A DNA stretch of 64,000 nucleotides from Agrobacterium leguminum (GCF_015704895.1 NZ_JADQWB010000004.1:304153-368152), one strand, 5' to 3'; positions 27,663 to 37,323 are shown, counted from the first letter of the stretch. The notes: generated by a model from the sequence alone, not told the origin. Translations and numbers: made by a program.

Positions 27663-29468
27663 ATGACCAATCCAATTCTTTCGATTTCCAATCTCAACAC
27701 GGCCTTCCGCGTCGGTGGTGAGTGGCGCAATGTCGTGCATGATGTCAGCTTCGATATCGCGCCGAAGGAAACCGTCGCCGTTGTCGGTGAATCCGGTTCG
27801 GGCAAGAGCGTCACGGCGATGTCGATCATGCGGCTTCTGTCGCCGGGCAATTCGCGCGTGGCCGGAAAGATCGAGTTCGAGGGCAAGGATCTTCTGTCGA
27901 TCCCGCTTGAAGACATGCAGAAAATCCGCGGCAATCGCATTGGCATGATCTTTCAGGAGCCGATGACCTCGCTCAACCCGGTGCTGAAGATCGGTGCGCA
28001 GATCACCGAGGTCCTGCGCCAGCATCGCGGCATGACGGAGACCGAAGCGCAGGCGGAAGCCGTGCGGCTTCTGGAAAAGGTCCGCATTCCTTCGGCAAAG
28101 TCGCGGCTTAACGAATACCCGATGAACTTTTCGGGCGGCATGCGTCAGCGTGTCGTTATCGCGATTGCGCTTGCCTGCGACCCCAAGCTGCTGATCGCCG
28201 ACGAACCGACGACGGCGCTCGATGTGACCATCCAGGCGCAGATCCTCGAACTCATCAAGACACTACAGGAAGAGGAAGGCATGTCCGTTCTCTTCATCAC
28301 CCATGACATGGGCGTTGTTGCGGAAATATCCGACCGTACGGTGGTGATGTATCGTGGCGAACAGGTTGAGACCGGCACGACGCATGATCTCTTTGCCGGC
28401 GCCAAACATCCCTATACCCGCGCGCTGTTGTCGGCAGTACCGCAGCTTGGCTCGATGACCGGCAAGGATCGCCCGTTGCGCTTCCCGCAGGTGGACATGG
28501 CAACCGGGGAGATTCAGCCGGTCAAGCCGACCGAGGATACGGTCAAGCGCAATCACCCACCGATCCTCAAGGTCGACAACCTGATTACGCGCTTTCCGAT
28601 CCGGAAGGGCTTCCTGCGCAAGACCATCGGCTGCATCCACGCGGTCGAAGGCGTATCGCTGGAACTGCGTCAGGGGGAAACCCTGTCGCTGGTCGGCGAA
28701 TCCGGTTGCGGTAAATCTACCACCGGCCGCTCGATCATTCGGCTGACCGATGCGGTATCCGGTGAAGTACAGATCGGCGGCAAAAATGTACTCACGGCCG
28801 GCAAGAGCGATCTCGCCGATATCCGCCGCGAAGCGCAGATGATCTTCCAGGACCCGTTCGAAAGCCTCAATCCGCGTATCCGCGTCGGCCAGGCGATCGC
28901 CGAGCCGATCATCACCCATGGTCTGGCGCCAGCTTCGCAAGCGCGTCAGCGCGTTGGTGACCTTCTGGAACGTGTCGGCCTTTCCGCTTCGATGGCGGAC
29001 CGCTTCCCGCACGAATTTTCCGGCGGCCAGCGTCAACGCGTCTGTATCGCCCGCGCCCTTGCGCTCGAACCGAAGCTCCTGATTGCCGACGAGTCGGTGT
29101 CCGCGCTCGATGTCTCGGTCAAGGCGCAGGTCATCAATCTGATGCTCGACCTTCAGGAAAAATACGGCCTCGGCTATCTCTTCATCAGCCATGACATGGC
29201 GGTTGTCGAGCGCATCAGCCACCGCGTCGCCGTGATGTATCTCGGAGAGATCGTCGAAATTGGCCCGCGTCAGGCCGTCTTCGAAAACCCGCAGCATGAA
29301 TATACCAAGCGGCTGATGGCGGCGGTCCCGATTGCCGATCCCTCGCGCCGACAGACACGCCGTATCTCCAACGACGAGATCAAAAGCCCGTTCCGCGCTG
29401 CCGATTATGTGCCGCCGAAGCGGACCTATGAAGAAGCCGGCGAAGGCCACTTCGTTCAGATCGCTTAA
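27663..29468 (+). CDS. Fused DppD-DppF-type ABC transporter ATPase
   Basis: The start at 27663 gives 601 residues with two complete ATPase halves. The first has [34 protein letters not shown] and [12 protein letters not shown]. The second, from about residue 300, has [33 protein letters not shown] and [12 protein letters not shown]. The fusion replaces the separate D and F proteins of Dpp/Opp systems, as is frequent in rhizobia. In the second half the Walker B glutamate is followed by Ser where Pro is usual (DES for DEP). It drives the transporter encoded just upstream. Confidence 0.94.
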   Translation: MTNPILSISNLNTAFRVGGEWRNVVHDVSFDIAPKETVAVVGESGSGKSVTAMSIMRLLSPGNSRVAGKIEFEGKDLLSIPLEDMQKIRGNRIGMIFQEPMTSLNPVLKIGAQITEVLRQHRGMTETEAQAEAVRLLEKVRIPSAKSRLNEYPMNFSGGMRQRVVIAIALACDPKLLIADEPTTALDVTIQAQILELIKTLQEEEGMSVLFITHDMGVVAEISDRTVVMYRGEQVETGTTHDLFAGAKHPYTRALLSAVPQLGSMTGKDRPLRFPQVDMATGEIQPVKPTEDTVKRNHPPILKVDNLITRFPIRKGFLRKTIGCIHAVEGVSLELRQGETLSLVGESGCGKSTTGRSIIRLTDAVSGEVQIGGKNVLTAGKSDLADIRREAQMIFQDPFESLNPRIRVGQAIAEPIITHGLAPASQARQRVGDLLERVGLSASMADRFPHEFSGGQRQRVCIARALALEPKLLIADESVSALDVSVKAQVINLMLDLQEKYGLGYLFISHDMAVVERISHRVAVMYLGEIVEIGPRQAVFENPQHEYTKRLMAAVPIADPSRRQTRRISNDEIKSPFRAADYVPPKRTYEEAGEGHFVQIA

Positions 29469-29480
29469 GGAAACCGCGTC

Positions 29481-30368
29481 ATGATCATCACCTTCGGCTC
29501 AATCAATGTCGACTTCGTTTATGAGGTCGAGGACATGCCGCAGCCGGGCCAGACGCTGCTTGCCAAAGGTTTCCGCACGGAAGCCGGTGGCAAAGGCGCC
29601 AATCAGGCGCTTGCAGCGGCCCGGGACGGAGCCGAGGTGGTAATGGTGGGTGCGGTCGGGCAGGATGGTCTGGCCGAGATCGGCTTGCAGAACCTGAAGA
29701 CGGCAACGGATATCAGCCGCGTCGCCTCTCTTGGCGAACCGACCGGCAATGCCTCGATCCATATCGACGCCAAGGGTCGGAATATGATTGTGGTGGCGGC
29801 TGGCGCCAACCTCGCGGTTTCTTCGAATTGCGTGGAGGAGGATCTGTTGCAGCGGGCCAATGTCGTGCTCATGCAAATGGAAAACGATGTGGCCGAAGTG
29901 GAAAAGCTCATCCGCCGCACGCATGCCTCAAGGGCCACCTCGATCCTCAACCTCGCACCGGCATTTCCTTTGTCGGAAGAAGTTCTGTCTTTATGCGATC
30001 TGATTGCCGTCAATGAAGACGAAGCCGAGGCTTTGGCGGGTTGGCTCGGTTGCGATGCATCGGCAGAGGCCTTGTCTGTGCGTCTTGGCACCGGCGTTCT
30101 GCGCACACTCGGCGGGGATGGCGCGGAAGCCTGCGCGTTTGGCGAATATGTTCGTATCGCGGCCATGTCCGTCGACGTAAAGGACACAACGGCAGCGGGC
30201 GATTGTTTCGTCGGCGTGTTTGCCTCAGGACTTGACTCCGGCTTGCCGCTGAAGGCGGCGATGCGGCGGGCGTCGATCGCTGCGGCGCTGACATGCTCGC
30301 GAAAAGGCAGTCAGAGCAGTATTCCCGAGCGGGGGGTTACGGATTCCGTCGAAAATAGATGCAACTAA
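29481..30368 (+). CDS. Ribokinase-like PfkB-family kinase
   Basis: The 295-residue product shows the ribokinase start IITFGSINVDFVYEVEDMPQ, the sugar-binding GGKGANQALAAARDGA and the C-terminal ATP site with the catalytic Asp in DTTAAGDCFVGVFASGL. Ribokinase phosphorylates ribose to ribose 5-phosphate. As the last gene of the operon, after two nucleoside hydrolases, that role fits well. It starts 12 nt after the ATPase gene. Other PfkB substrates, such as deoxyribose or a nucleoside, cannot be excluded. Confidence 0.9.
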   Translation: MIITFGSINVDFVYEVEDMPQPGQTLLAKGFRTEAGGKGANQALAAARDGAEVVMVGAVGQDGLAEIGLQNLKTATDISRVASLGEPTGNASIHIDAKGRNMIVVAAGANLAVSSNCVEEDLLQRANVVLMQMENDVAEVEKLIRRTHASRATSILNLAPAFPLSEEVLSLCDLIAVNEDEAEALAGWLGCDASAEALSVRLGTGVLRTLGGDGAEACAFGEYVRIAAMSVDVKDTTAAGDCFVGVFASGLDSGLPLKAAMRRASIAAALTCSRKGSQSSIPERGVTDSVENRCN

Positions 30369-30443
30369 CCTGGCCGCATGACGTTGCCGCTCTTTTTTAA
30401 GTGGTTCAGGGCCAGAGAAGGCCTGCCACGGCCGTGCTATAAT

Positions 30444-32054
30444 CTATGGTGCCGCCTCCACTGAAAAAGCAGATTTGATGAGTGTTTCGGTATATTCAGC
30501 CGTCGGATTGTTGAATATGGCATCCGTTTCCCCTTCCTCCACAATCTTCCCGTTTCTCATGACGATGACGTAATCCGAAATCGCCTTGATGACAGAAAGA
30601 TCATGGCTGATGAAGATGTAAGAAAGGCCATGCGTCTTCTGCAAATCACGCAGTAGATCGATAACTTGTCCCTGAACGGATCGGTCCAGTGCGGATGTCG
30701 GTTCGTCGAGAATGACGACATCCGGTTTGAGGATGATCGCGCGGGCGATTGCGATACGCTGACGTTGTCCGCCCGAGAACTCGTGAGGGTAACGGTTGCG
30801 AGCGGCGGGGTCGAGACCGACTTCTTTCAGTGCTTCTATTGCCCGCTTGTCCCGTTCCGCTCGGCTCAGCCGTTGCTCATGCACAAACAGGCCTTCCGTG
30901 ATGATCTCTCCGACCGTCTGTCTTGGCGAAAGCGAGCCATAGGGGTCCTGGAACACGAGCTGCAGACGCCGCCGCAATGGCCGCATTGCCTTCCGATCAA
31001 GTCCGGTAATTTCCCGCCCGCCGAAGAAAATGCGTCCATCTGCCACAATTAGACGCAGAAGCGCACGACCGAGCGTAGACTTGCCTGACCCGGATTCACC
31101 GACGATGCCTATGGTCTGTCCCTGGTGAAGGTTGACATTGACGCCATCGACGGCTCGGAACCTGCGAGACTTCGACAGGAAGCCACCAGGAATCGTATAA
31201 TCGATCGTCACACCCTGGCCGGAGAGGACGACCGGCGCCTCTGCACTAATGGCCGGCTTGTGCCCGCTGGGTTCCGCATCGAGAAGCATTCTGGTGTAGT
31301 CCGCCTGCGGGCGATCGAAGATATCTTCCGTCGTACCGGACTCGACAATCTCCCCACGGCGCATGACAGCCACGCGATTGGCAAAATGGCGGACCACGCC
31401 AAGATCGTGCGTGATCAGGACGATGGCCATGCCGAAGCGTTGTTGCAAGGACTTCAGAAGGTCGAGGATCTGCGCCTGGATCGTCACGTCCAGCGCAGTG
31501 GTCGGCTCATCCGCAATCAGAATATCCGGTTCATTCGCGAGAGCCATGGCGATCATGACGCGCTGGCGCTGGCCACCGGAAAGTTCGTGGGGATAGCTGT
31601 CTATGCGCCGCTCCGGCTCGGGAATTCCCACGAGCTTCAGCAGTTCGAGAACGCGGGCGCGCGCTTCTTTTTTGCTGCCGCCCCTGTGGTGAAGGATCGG
31701 TTCGGCGATTTGCGCGCCGATCCTGTAGAGAGGATCGAGCGAGGTCATCGGCTCCTGGAAAATCATGGTGATTTTCGCACCCCGGATATTGTTCAGCTCG
31801 CCGACCGGCAGACCGATCAGCTCTCGTCCGCGATATTTTGCCGAGCCTTCAATAACGCCGTTGGATGCTAGCAGCCCCATGATGCCCATCATGGTCTGGC
31901 TTTTGCCGGAACCGGATTCTCCGACAACGGCAAGCGTTTCGCCCGGCTTGACGTCAAGATCGATGCCCTTGACGGCTTTCACCGTGCCGTCCGGCGTTGT
32001 GAAATCGACCTTGAGATTACGGACGGTGAGGATGGTTTCAGATGTCGTATTCAT
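30444..32054 (-). CDS. Fused OppD-OppF-type ABC transporter ATPase
   Basis: The start at 32054 ([22 protein letters not shown] upstream) gives 536 residues with two ATPase halves: [34 protein letters not shown] and [12 protein letters not shown], then [33 protein letters not shown] and [14 protein letters not shown]. It follows the OppC-type gene with one base between. It is the last gene of the minus-strand peptide-type operon and converges on the nucleoside operon's kinase gene. A longer start at 32096 lies inside the permease gene. Confidence 0.94.
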   Translation of the reverse strand: MNTTSETILTVRNLKVDFTTPDGTVKAVKGIDLDVKPGETLAVVGESGSGKSQTMMGIMGLLASNGVIEGSAKYRGRELIGLPVGELNNIRGAKITMIFQEPMTSLDPLYRIGAQIAEPILHHRGGSKKEARARVLELLKLVGIPEPERRIDSYPHELSGGQRQRVMIAMALANEPDILIADEPTTALDVTIQAQILDLLKSLQQRFGMAIVLITHDLGVVRHFANRVAVMRRGEIVESGTTEDIFDRPQADYTRMLLDAEPSGHKPAISAEAPVVLSGQGVTIDYTIPGGFLSKSRRFRAVDGVNVNLHQGQTIGIVGESGSGKSTLGRALLRLIVADGRIFFGGREITGLDRKAMRPLRRRLQLVFQDPYGSLSPRQTVGEIITEGLFVHEQRLSRAERDKRAIEALKEVGLDPAARNRYPHEFSGGQRQRIAIARAIILKPDVVILDEPTSALDRSVQGQVIDLLRDLQKTHGLSYIFISHDLSVIKAISDYVIVMRNGKIVEEGETDAIFNNPTAEYTETLIKSAFSVEAAP

Positions 32055-32055
32055 G

Positions 32056-33186
32056 TCAACGATCCTTGGGATCGAGTGCATCACGCAACCCGTCACCCAC
32101 GAAATTCAGCGAAAACAGGGTCAGCACGAAGAAGATCGCCGGAAATATCAGTAGCCAGGGGGCCGATTGGATATTGTTGGCGCCTTCGGAAATCAGCGCA
32201 CCCCAGCTCGTAAGCGGCGCCTGCACGCCAAGACCGAGGAAGGAGAGGAAGCTTTCCAGAAGAATGACTTTGGGTACGACGACCGTGACGAACACGACGA
32301 CGGGCCCGATCGTATTCGGGATGATGTGACGGCGGATGATCTGCCAGTCGCTCAAACCCAAAGCCTGTGCGGCGCCCACAAATTCCCGCCGTTTCAAGGC
32401 AAGCGTCTGACCGCGGACGATACGCGCCATATCCAGCCATTCCACCGCACCGATGACCAGGAAGATCAGGATGAAGCTGCGGCCGAAAAACACCACCAGG
32501 ACGACCACCAGAAAGACGAAGGGCAGCGAATAGAGGATTTCGACGAAACGCATCATCACATTGTCGACACGCCCCCCGATATACCCCGCGGTTGCGCCGT
32601 AAAGCACGCCGATCCCGAGTGAAACGAGGCTGGCCAGAACGCCGACGGCGATTGAGATTTGCCCCCCCAGCATCACGCGCGCCAGCATGTCGCGACCGTT
32701 GGAATCGGTGCCGAAGAAGAAGTATTCGCGGTTGACGTCGCCTTCCAGCTTCAGCGTTCGGCCCTCATCTTCGGTGGCGACGACCTTCGTGTTTTCGAAT
32801 TCGTTGGCGCGGTCGAAATAACGTGTCGTGCGCGGGTCAATCAGGCTGCTGGAGGTGACGGTTGCCGTGAAGCTTTGCCCTTCGACGGAGAATTCCCTCA
32901 GCTCCACGCGCGCCCGGCTGGCAACGCCCTCCATCACGTCTTGCAGGTTGTTCACATCCGGGCGCGGCTCAAGGCTCGGCGGGACGGAGACATAGGACGA
33001 AAACACCTGATCATAGGTGTGCGTGAGGAAATGCGGACCGATGAACGAGAAAAGCGTGATCAGCAGCAGCATGACGGAACCTGCCATGGCGGCCTTGTTT
33101 CGTCTGAAACGCAGGGCTGCCAGCTGGAACAGGCTTCGGCTTTTTACCAATGGTTGAGGGGCAATATTGCCGGGGATATCAGTCAT
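32056..33186 (-). CDS. OppC-type ABC transporter permease
   Basis: The start at 33186 (MTDIPGNIAPQPLVKSRSLF) gives 376 residues, longer than the usual 300 because of a periplasmic insertion (about residues 65-140) between the first membrane segment and the signature FFGTDSNGRDMLARVMLGGQ. The loop EFVGAAQALGLSDWQIIRRH contacts the ATPase. The long insertion is found in E. coli YejE-like permeases as well as OppC-like ones. It overlaps the OppB-type gene by 8 nt. Confidence 0.92.
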   Translation of the reverse strand: MTDIPGNIAPQPLVKSRSLFQLAALRFRRNKAAMAGSVMLLLITLFSFIGPHFLTHTYDQVFSSYVSVPPSLEPRPDVNNLQDVMEGVASRARVELREFSVEGQSFTATVTSSSLIDPRTTRYFDRANEFENTKVVATEDEGRTLKLEGDVNREYFFFGTDSNGRDMLARVMLGGQISIAVGVLASLVSLGIGVLYGATAGYIGGRVDNVMMRFVEILYSLPFVFLVVVLVVFFGRSFILIFLVIGAVEWLDMARIVRGQTLALKRREFVGAAQALGLSDWQIIRRHIIPNTIGPVVVFVTVVVPKVILLESFLSFLGLGVQAPLTSWGALISEGANNIQSAPWLLIFPAIFFVLTLFSLNFVGDGLRDALDPKDR

Positions 33187-34102
33187 GTCTGACCCTCGGA
33201 TCGAGCAGGCCGTAGAGAATATCGACCACGAGATTGAACAGGATGACAAAAATGGCGACGAGAACGACGGTTCCCATCACCAAGGTATAGTCACGATTGA
33301 TCGCACCAAGAACGAAGTAGCGGCCGACACCCGGGATAGTGAAGATCGTCTCGATGACTGCCGAACCTGTCAACAGCGCTGCGGCGCAGGGAGCCAGATA
33401 GGAAACTACCGGAAGCATCGCCGCGCGCATGGCGTGGAATACCACCACGTTGCGCGCCGGAAGGCCATAAGCCTTGGCGGTGCGGATGTGGTCCATCCGC
33501 AAAGCCTCGATCATTGCGCCGCGTGTCAGGCGCGCGATGACCGCGAGCTGCGGCAAAGCGAGCGCGATCATCGGAAGGATGAGATATCGCAGCGATCCGT
33601 CGCCCCAGCTGCCGGCGGGCAGAAGACCGAGTATGACGGCAAAGACAAGCGTGAGAACCGGTGCGACAACGAAGTTCGGCACGGTAACGCCAACCGTCGA
33701 AATCGACATGATCGAAAAATCGAAGGCACTATTCTGCCTCAGCGCAGCCAGAGTACCGGCAAGAACGCCGCCGACCAGCGCCAGCAAAAGAGCATAGCTG
33801 CCGAGTTCCAGCGAATAAGGCAGACCCTTGCCGATCAATTGCGCGACGGTATTGTCCTTGTAGACGTAACTCGGACCGAAATCGCCGGTGACGGCGTTAC
33901 CGAGATAGATGAGATACTGGCGCCATAATGGTTCATCCAGATGATAGGTTCTCATCAGGTTTTCCATCGTCTGCGGCGGCAGGGGACGTTCAAGATTGAA
34001 CGGACCGCCCGGTGCGAAACGCATCAGGAAAAACGAAATCGTGACGACGATAAACAACGTCGGCACCGCACTCGCCAAACGGCGCAGGATAAACGAGATC
34101 AT
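33179..34102 (-). CDS. OppB-type ABC transporter permease
   Basis: The 307-residue product has the OppB N-terminus (MISFILRRLASAVPTLFIVV), six membrane segments and the loop HIRTAKAYGLPARNVVVFHA near residue 200. It pairs with the OppC-type protein. Its gene is 54 nt downstream of the binding-protein gene, and that gap is largely filled by a strong hairpin, so the membrane components may be made at a lower level than the binding protein. Confidence 0.93.
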   Translation of the reverse strand: MISFILRRLASAVPTLFIVVTISFFLMRFAPGGPFNLERPLPPQTMENLMRTYHLDEPLWRQYLIYLGNAVTGDFGPSYVYKDNTVAQLIGKGLPYSLELGSYALLLALVGGVLAGTLAALRQNSAFDFSIMSISTVGVTVPNFVVAPVLTLVFAVILGLLPAGSWGDGSLRYLILPMIALALPQLAVIARLTRGAMIEALRMDHIRTAKAYGLPARNVVVFHAMRAAMLPVVSYLAPCAAALLTGSAVIETIFTIPGVGRYFVLGAINRDYTLVMGTVVLVAIFVILFNLVVDILYGLLDPRVRHD

Positions 34103-34122
34103 GCTTTTTCGGGCTCCGGCAT

Positions 34123-34148
34123 GGCACGGTGGCGTGAGCCACCGTGCC
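34123..34148 (-). promoter_or_regulatory. Intercistronic hairpin after the OppA-type gene
   Basis: GGCACGGTGGC and GCCACCGTGCC are perfect 11-bp arms with a 4-nt loop, 8 nt beyond the binding-protein stop codon (34157) and 20 nt before the OppB start. There is no T-run directly after it on the minus strand, so a stabilising or partial-attenuation hairpin is more likely than a full terminator. Confidence 0.65.
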
Positions 34149-34156
34149 GACGCTGC

Positions 34157-35752
34157 TTATTCGGAAACGCTCAGGAAGCGGCTGAGGTGTGCGTTGGCAG
34201 CATTATCGACCCAACCCTTGACGCGGTTGGAAACCAGCCAGAGATCGGCCTGCGTCAGAAGCGGAACAACCGGCTGTTCCTTCATGAGGATGGTTTCTGC
34301 CTCATGCAGCAGCTTGGAGCGAGCGGCAGGATCCTTCTCGTCGTAGGACTTCTGCATCAGCGCGTCGTATTCGGCGTTGTTGAACTTGGAATAGTTGAAG
34401 GTCTTGTTGGAAGATACCGAAAGCGCCAAGAAGTTTTCGGCATCCGCATAGTCGGCAACCCAACCGGCACGCGCCACGTTGAATTTGCCGCCTTCCTGAA
34501 GGTAGCCATAGTGCGAGGCGACGTCGAGGTTCACCAGCGACACCTTCGCGCCGAAGGTGTTTTTCCACATATCAGCGATAGCCGTCGCGACGCGTTCATG
34601 GTTCGGGTTGGTGTTGTAACGGATTTCGATGGAAAGCGGCTTGCCGCCCTCACCGTAACCAGCGTCCTTCATGAGCTTAAGGGCTTCGTCTTCACGATCA
34701 AGCTGAGACAGCGTGGCAAAGTCGGCCTTTGCCGGCTCTTTGTAGGAATCCATGCCCGGAGGAACCATGGAGTAGGCCGGAATCTGAGAACCGCTATAGA
34801 TTTCCTTGGCGAGGAAATCGCGGTCCACCGCCATGGAGAGCGCCTGACGGACACGGACGTCATTATACGGCGCTTCGCGGGTATCGAAGGTGTAGTAATA
34901 GGTGGCAAGCGTCGGCGAAACGTGAACCTGTTCGCCATAGGCCTTGCGCAGACGTTCAATCTGATCCGCGGAAAAGTTGTAGGCGAGGTCCATTTCCTTT
35001 GCTTCGAAACGACGAACGGATGCGGCCTGATCGTCGATCGGGTAGAAGATGACCTTGTCGATCTTGGTGTTGGATGCATCCCAGAAACTGGTGTTCTTGA
35101 CGACCGTCAGGCTGTCATTGGGAACATGCGCTTCGAGTTTATAGGCACCGTTCGAGACCATGACGCCGGGCTTTACGAAGTCGGTGCCATTCTTTTCGTA
35201 GCTTGCCTTGGAGATTGGCAGAGCCGCCTGGTGAGAAAGGAGTTCAAGGAAGAAAGGTGTCGGGCGCTCGAGTGTGATCTCAAGGGTCTTGTCATCCACC
35301 GCCTTGACGCCAAGCTGGTCAACCGGAACATCGCCCTTGTTGATCTTTTCGGCGTTCTTGATCGGGTAAAGAATATTTGCATATTTTGCGGCGGTCTTCG
35401 GGTCTTCGACGCGCTGGTAGGAGAACACAAAATCTCCGGCCGTTACCGGCGTGCCATCCGACCACTTCGCATCCGCACGCAGTTTGAACGTGTAGACGGT
35501 ACCATCCTCAGACAGTGTCCAGCTTTCCGCCGTACCGGGAACGATCTTGCCGGCGGCATCGTAAATGGTGAGACCTTCATAAAGGTCTTTCAGGATAAAG
35601 GCTTCGATGTTGATGGAGGTCTGTGCCTGATCGAGCGTTTGCGGTTCCCCGGCATTGCCGCGGTGTAGAACTGTTTCTGCAAGTGCAGAACTCGCCCCAA
35701 TCAGAAGCGATCCTACCAGCAGAGTGGCGCGAGTTGTTGTTTTTATGGACAT
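34157..35752 (-). CDS. OppA-type oligopeptide ABC binding protein
   Basis: The start at 35752 (GGGGAGAG upstream) gives 531 residues with a signal peptide (MSIKTTTRATLLVGSLLIGA, cleavage near SSALA) and the family 5 binding fold (TVLHRGNAGEPQTLDQAQTS, AGDFVFSYQRVEDPKTAAKY, RVRQALSMAVDRDFLA). The wording is close to OppA of enterobacteria, so short peptides are the likely ligand. It heads the operon with oppB-, oppC- and oppDF-type genes. The upstream 130 bp is AT-rich and should hold the promoter. Confidence 0.93.
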   Translation of the reverse strand: MSIKTTTRATLLVGSLLIGASSALAETVLHRGNAGEPQTLDQAQTSINIEAFILKDLYEGLTIYDAAGKIVPGTAESWTLSEDGTVYTFKLRADAKWSDGTPVTAGDFVFSYQRVEDPKTAAKYANILYPIKNAEKINKGDVPVDQLGVKAVDDKTLEITLERPTPFFLELLSHQAALPISKASYEKNGTDFVKPGVMVSNGAYKLEAHVPNDSLTVVKNTSFWDASNTKIDKVIFYPIDDQAASVRRFEAKEMDLAYNFSADQIERLRKAYGEQVHVSPTLATYYYTFDTREAPYNDVRVRQALSMAVDRDFLAKEIYSGSQIPAYSMVPPGMDSYKEPAKADFATLSQLDREDEALKLMKDAGYGEGGKPLSIEIRYNTNPNHERVATAIADMWKNTFGAKVSLVNLDVASHYGYLQEGGKFNVARAGWVADYADAENFLALSVSSNKTFNYSKFNNAEYDALMQKSYDEKDPAARSKLLHEAETILMKEQPVVPLLTQADLWLVSNRVKGWVDNAANAHLSRFLSVSE

Positions 35753-35886
35753 CGTTTCTCTCCCCGTGAAGATTTTGAGTCTACAAACAAGGCGATATTG
35801 CTCCGAAGCGCAACAACAATAAATTGTGAGTTGATGGGAAGCCGTGACCTCAGCAGACAAAGAGAACCGCCCAAATGGGACCTGTG

Positions 35887-36048
35887 ATGACTACAGATCG
35901 CGATAAGCCACCCCATGTGCTGATGACCTACAGCCGGTTCGAACGCCTTATTGGAAAGCGCCGTAACCTCATCGATGCTCTTTCAATGTCCGGACTGTCG
36001 ACGACTGACCTGAATACCCCAGAGCAGAAATCGGAACCCGGGGGGTAA
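35887..36048 (+). CDS. Possible small protein, 53 aa
   Basis: An ATG at 35887 opens 53 codons of mixed polar composition (MTTDRDKPPHVLMTYSRFER onward, ending EPGG). It lies on the chromosomal side of the phage-like element, just left of its attachment repeat. No clear ribosome-binding site and no family is recognised. It is the only candidate gene in the 430 bp between the OppA-type gene and the element, which otherwise hold the opp promoter and the terminator at 36142-36169. Confidence 0.25.
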   Translation: MTTDRDKPPHVLMTYSRFERLIGKRRNLIDALSMSGLSTTDLNTPEQKSEPGG

Positions 36049-36141
36049 TACCTGCGCGATACGAACCTTATCTCCGAACCGCGTGGCGTCGAAGACGGTA
36101 AGGCAGATGCAAGTGCACTCGCTGGGGGGCCACTATGCAAA

Positions 36142-36169
36142 AAGGCCCTGCGATCTCTCGCAAGGCCTT
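36142..36169 (-). terminator. Displaced terminator of the tRNA-Val gene
   Basis: Read on the minus strand, AAGGCCTTGCGA, a 4-nt loop and TCGCAGGGCCTT form a 12-bp stem with one G-U pair, followed by a run of five T. It lies 14 bp beyond the left copy of the tRNA 3' half. It would have ended tRNA-Val transcripts before the element inserted and is now 10.7 kb away from the gene. Confidence 0.75.
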
Positions 36170-36182
36170 GATACTCAAGAAT

Positions 36183-36233
36183 TCGGATGGTGGGCGTGAC
36201 AGGGATTGAACCTGTGACCCCTACGATGTCAAC
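36183..36233. repeat. attL: 51-bp direct repeat of the tRNA-Val 3' half
   Basis: The 51 bases are identical to 46858-46908. They start 5 bp beyond the encoded CCA end and reach through the T-arm into the anticodon loop of tRNA-Val(GAC) in minus orientation. At the left end the sequence departs from tRNA right after GTCAAC, so this copy is a fragment. It is the original chromosomal 3' end of the tRNA gene. Confidence 0.93.
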
Positions 36234-36234
36234 C

Positions 36235-36537
36235 ATGTTGAAACCTGCGGACACCCTTGTAGAGCAGGAAACGGGATTTGACAAATCTGGCGCATGTTCT
36301 CTTTCTGATCACGCATATCATGGGCGTAGTTTGGGCGGGCAAAAAGCCCCGACGGATGATCTGATAAGGCTACTCGACGAGTATCAGCCACGCGTCAGAG
36401 AAGCGGCGATATGGCTGTATCTCAATCGCTCGGCCGTGTCAGGTAATGTTCTGGTCGCGCTGCGACGCAAGTTCGCGCTCACAATTATCGAGGCAACAGA
36501 CGCTGCCCACGCGGCACACAGGCTGACGTATCGATGA
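36235..36537 (+). CDS. Small early protein of the element, 100 aa
   Basis: The frame is open from inside the attachment repeat; the first ATG clear of it is at 36235, giving 100 residues (MLKPADTLVEQETGFDKSGA onward). The C-terminal part (LLDEYQPRVREAAIWLYLNR) is predicted helical. Its TGA overlaps the ATG of the initiator gene (ATGA), which supports real, coupled translation. No family is recognised; a role in replication control is suggested only by position. Confidence 0.5.
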   Translation: MLKPADTLVEQETGFDKSGACSLSDHAYHGRSLGGQKAPTDDLIRLLDEYQPRVREAAIWLYLNRSAVSGNVLVALRRKFALTIIEATDAAHAAHRLTYR

Positions 36538-37319
36538 ATGACAGGCCGGATCTTCCCGGCAAGAATGACTTCGCTATGGCCTTCAAAGCTATCGCGCTGG
36601 CCCGTGGATTGTCAGGCGATGCGAAGACCGTAGGTGCGGTTCTGCTTGCACATTTTAATGCTAAGACCGGACAGTGCGACCCCGGAACGGACCGCATTGC
36701 GGCTAAGGCTGGCATCAGCACTCGCAACGTTGTGAAGGCCACCAACGCTCTCCATGAGAGCGGATTGGTTGTAAAGACACGCCACGGCGGGAACGGTTTT
36801 CGGAGCAGCTACCAGCCGAACTGGGGCAAGTTTCGGGAAGTCGTTGAGGCGTTCGAAAAGGCAGATGGAGCCGCCGAGATAGTGAACAAACGTGCACATA
36901 CTCAGTGCACAAACGTTCACTTAGACAGTGAACAAACGTTCACCCTAACTCATATAAGGAACTCACCTAAGGAACTCACTGATACTGACGGAGCAAGTGG
37001 AAGGGCAGAGCCTCTTTCATCGCCAAGACCAGTCAGACCTGTGTCAGCGGATAGAGTTCAAGGGCTTCTGAGGGACAGCCTGAGGAAAGCCCATCGCCCG
37101 AAGCCTCAACTACCATCGGTTGTAGCAGCGCAGGAAGCTGCGAGGCATCGGCTTGAGGATGCGATTGCAGCACTGAGCGAGACCATGCGTAGCGTAATCG
37201 ACGAGCGCATGACTGCCGAGATCCAGCAAGAAGCCATCGTTGCCGAAGTGAAGCGCCAAGGCGGCGGCATCGCCGTGGTGGTCGAGCGCGTGTCACAGAT
37301 GCGAAAGCCGGACGGGTGA
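36534..37319 (+). CDS. Lambda-O-like replication initiator with winged helix-turn-helix
   Basis: The 261-residue product has an N-terminal winged helix-turn-helix (about residues 10-95) with TDRIAAKAGISTRNVVKATN as the recognition part, a polar middle and a helical C-terminus (AIAALSETMRSVIDERMTAE). Three palindromic 16-bp repeats at exactly 23-bp steps lie inside the gene at codons 117-137, followed by two 13-mers. A DNA-binding protein with its binding sites inside its own gene is the arrangement of the lambda O gene and its origin, so I read this as the element's initiator. The homology itself is weak. The gene overlaps the upstream small gene by 4 nt. Confidence 0.65.
   Translation: MNDRPDLPGKNDFAMAFKAIALARGLSGDAKTVGAVLLAHFNAKTGQCDPGTDRIAAKAGISTRNVVKATNALHESGLVVKTRHGGNGFRSSYQPNWGKFREVVEAFEKADGAAEIVNKRAHTQCTNVHLDSEQTFTLTHIRNSPKELTDTDGASGRAEPLSSPRPVRPVSADRVQGLLRDSLRKAHRPKPQLPSVVAAQEAARHRLEDAIAALSETMRSVIDERMTAEIQQEAIVAEVKRQGGGIAVVVERVSQMRKPDG
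36882..36943. repeat. Three iterons at 23-bp period inside the initiator gene
   Basis: GTGAACAAACGTGCAC (36882), GTGCACAAACGTTCAC (36905) and GTGAACAAACGTTCAC (36928) are variants of one palindrome, GTGAAC-N4-GTTCAC, spaced at 23 bp, about two helical turns. Such phasing is typical of initiator-binding sites of phage and plasmid origins. Confidence 0.8.
36955..36979. repeat. Two 13-bp-period repeats beside the iterons
   Basis: TAAGGAACTCAC occurs at 36955-36966 and again at 36968-36979. The period of 13 bp and the position just after the iterons recall the 13-mers of DNA-unwinding regions, although the base composition is only moderately AT-rich. Confidence 0.5.
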
Positions 37320-37323
37320 CGTG

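Noticed and set aside
36187..36234. Start of the first element gene inside the tRNA repeat
   Set aside because: The same translated stretch appears wherever tRNA-Val is read in that frame; the coding part more likely begins after the repeat.
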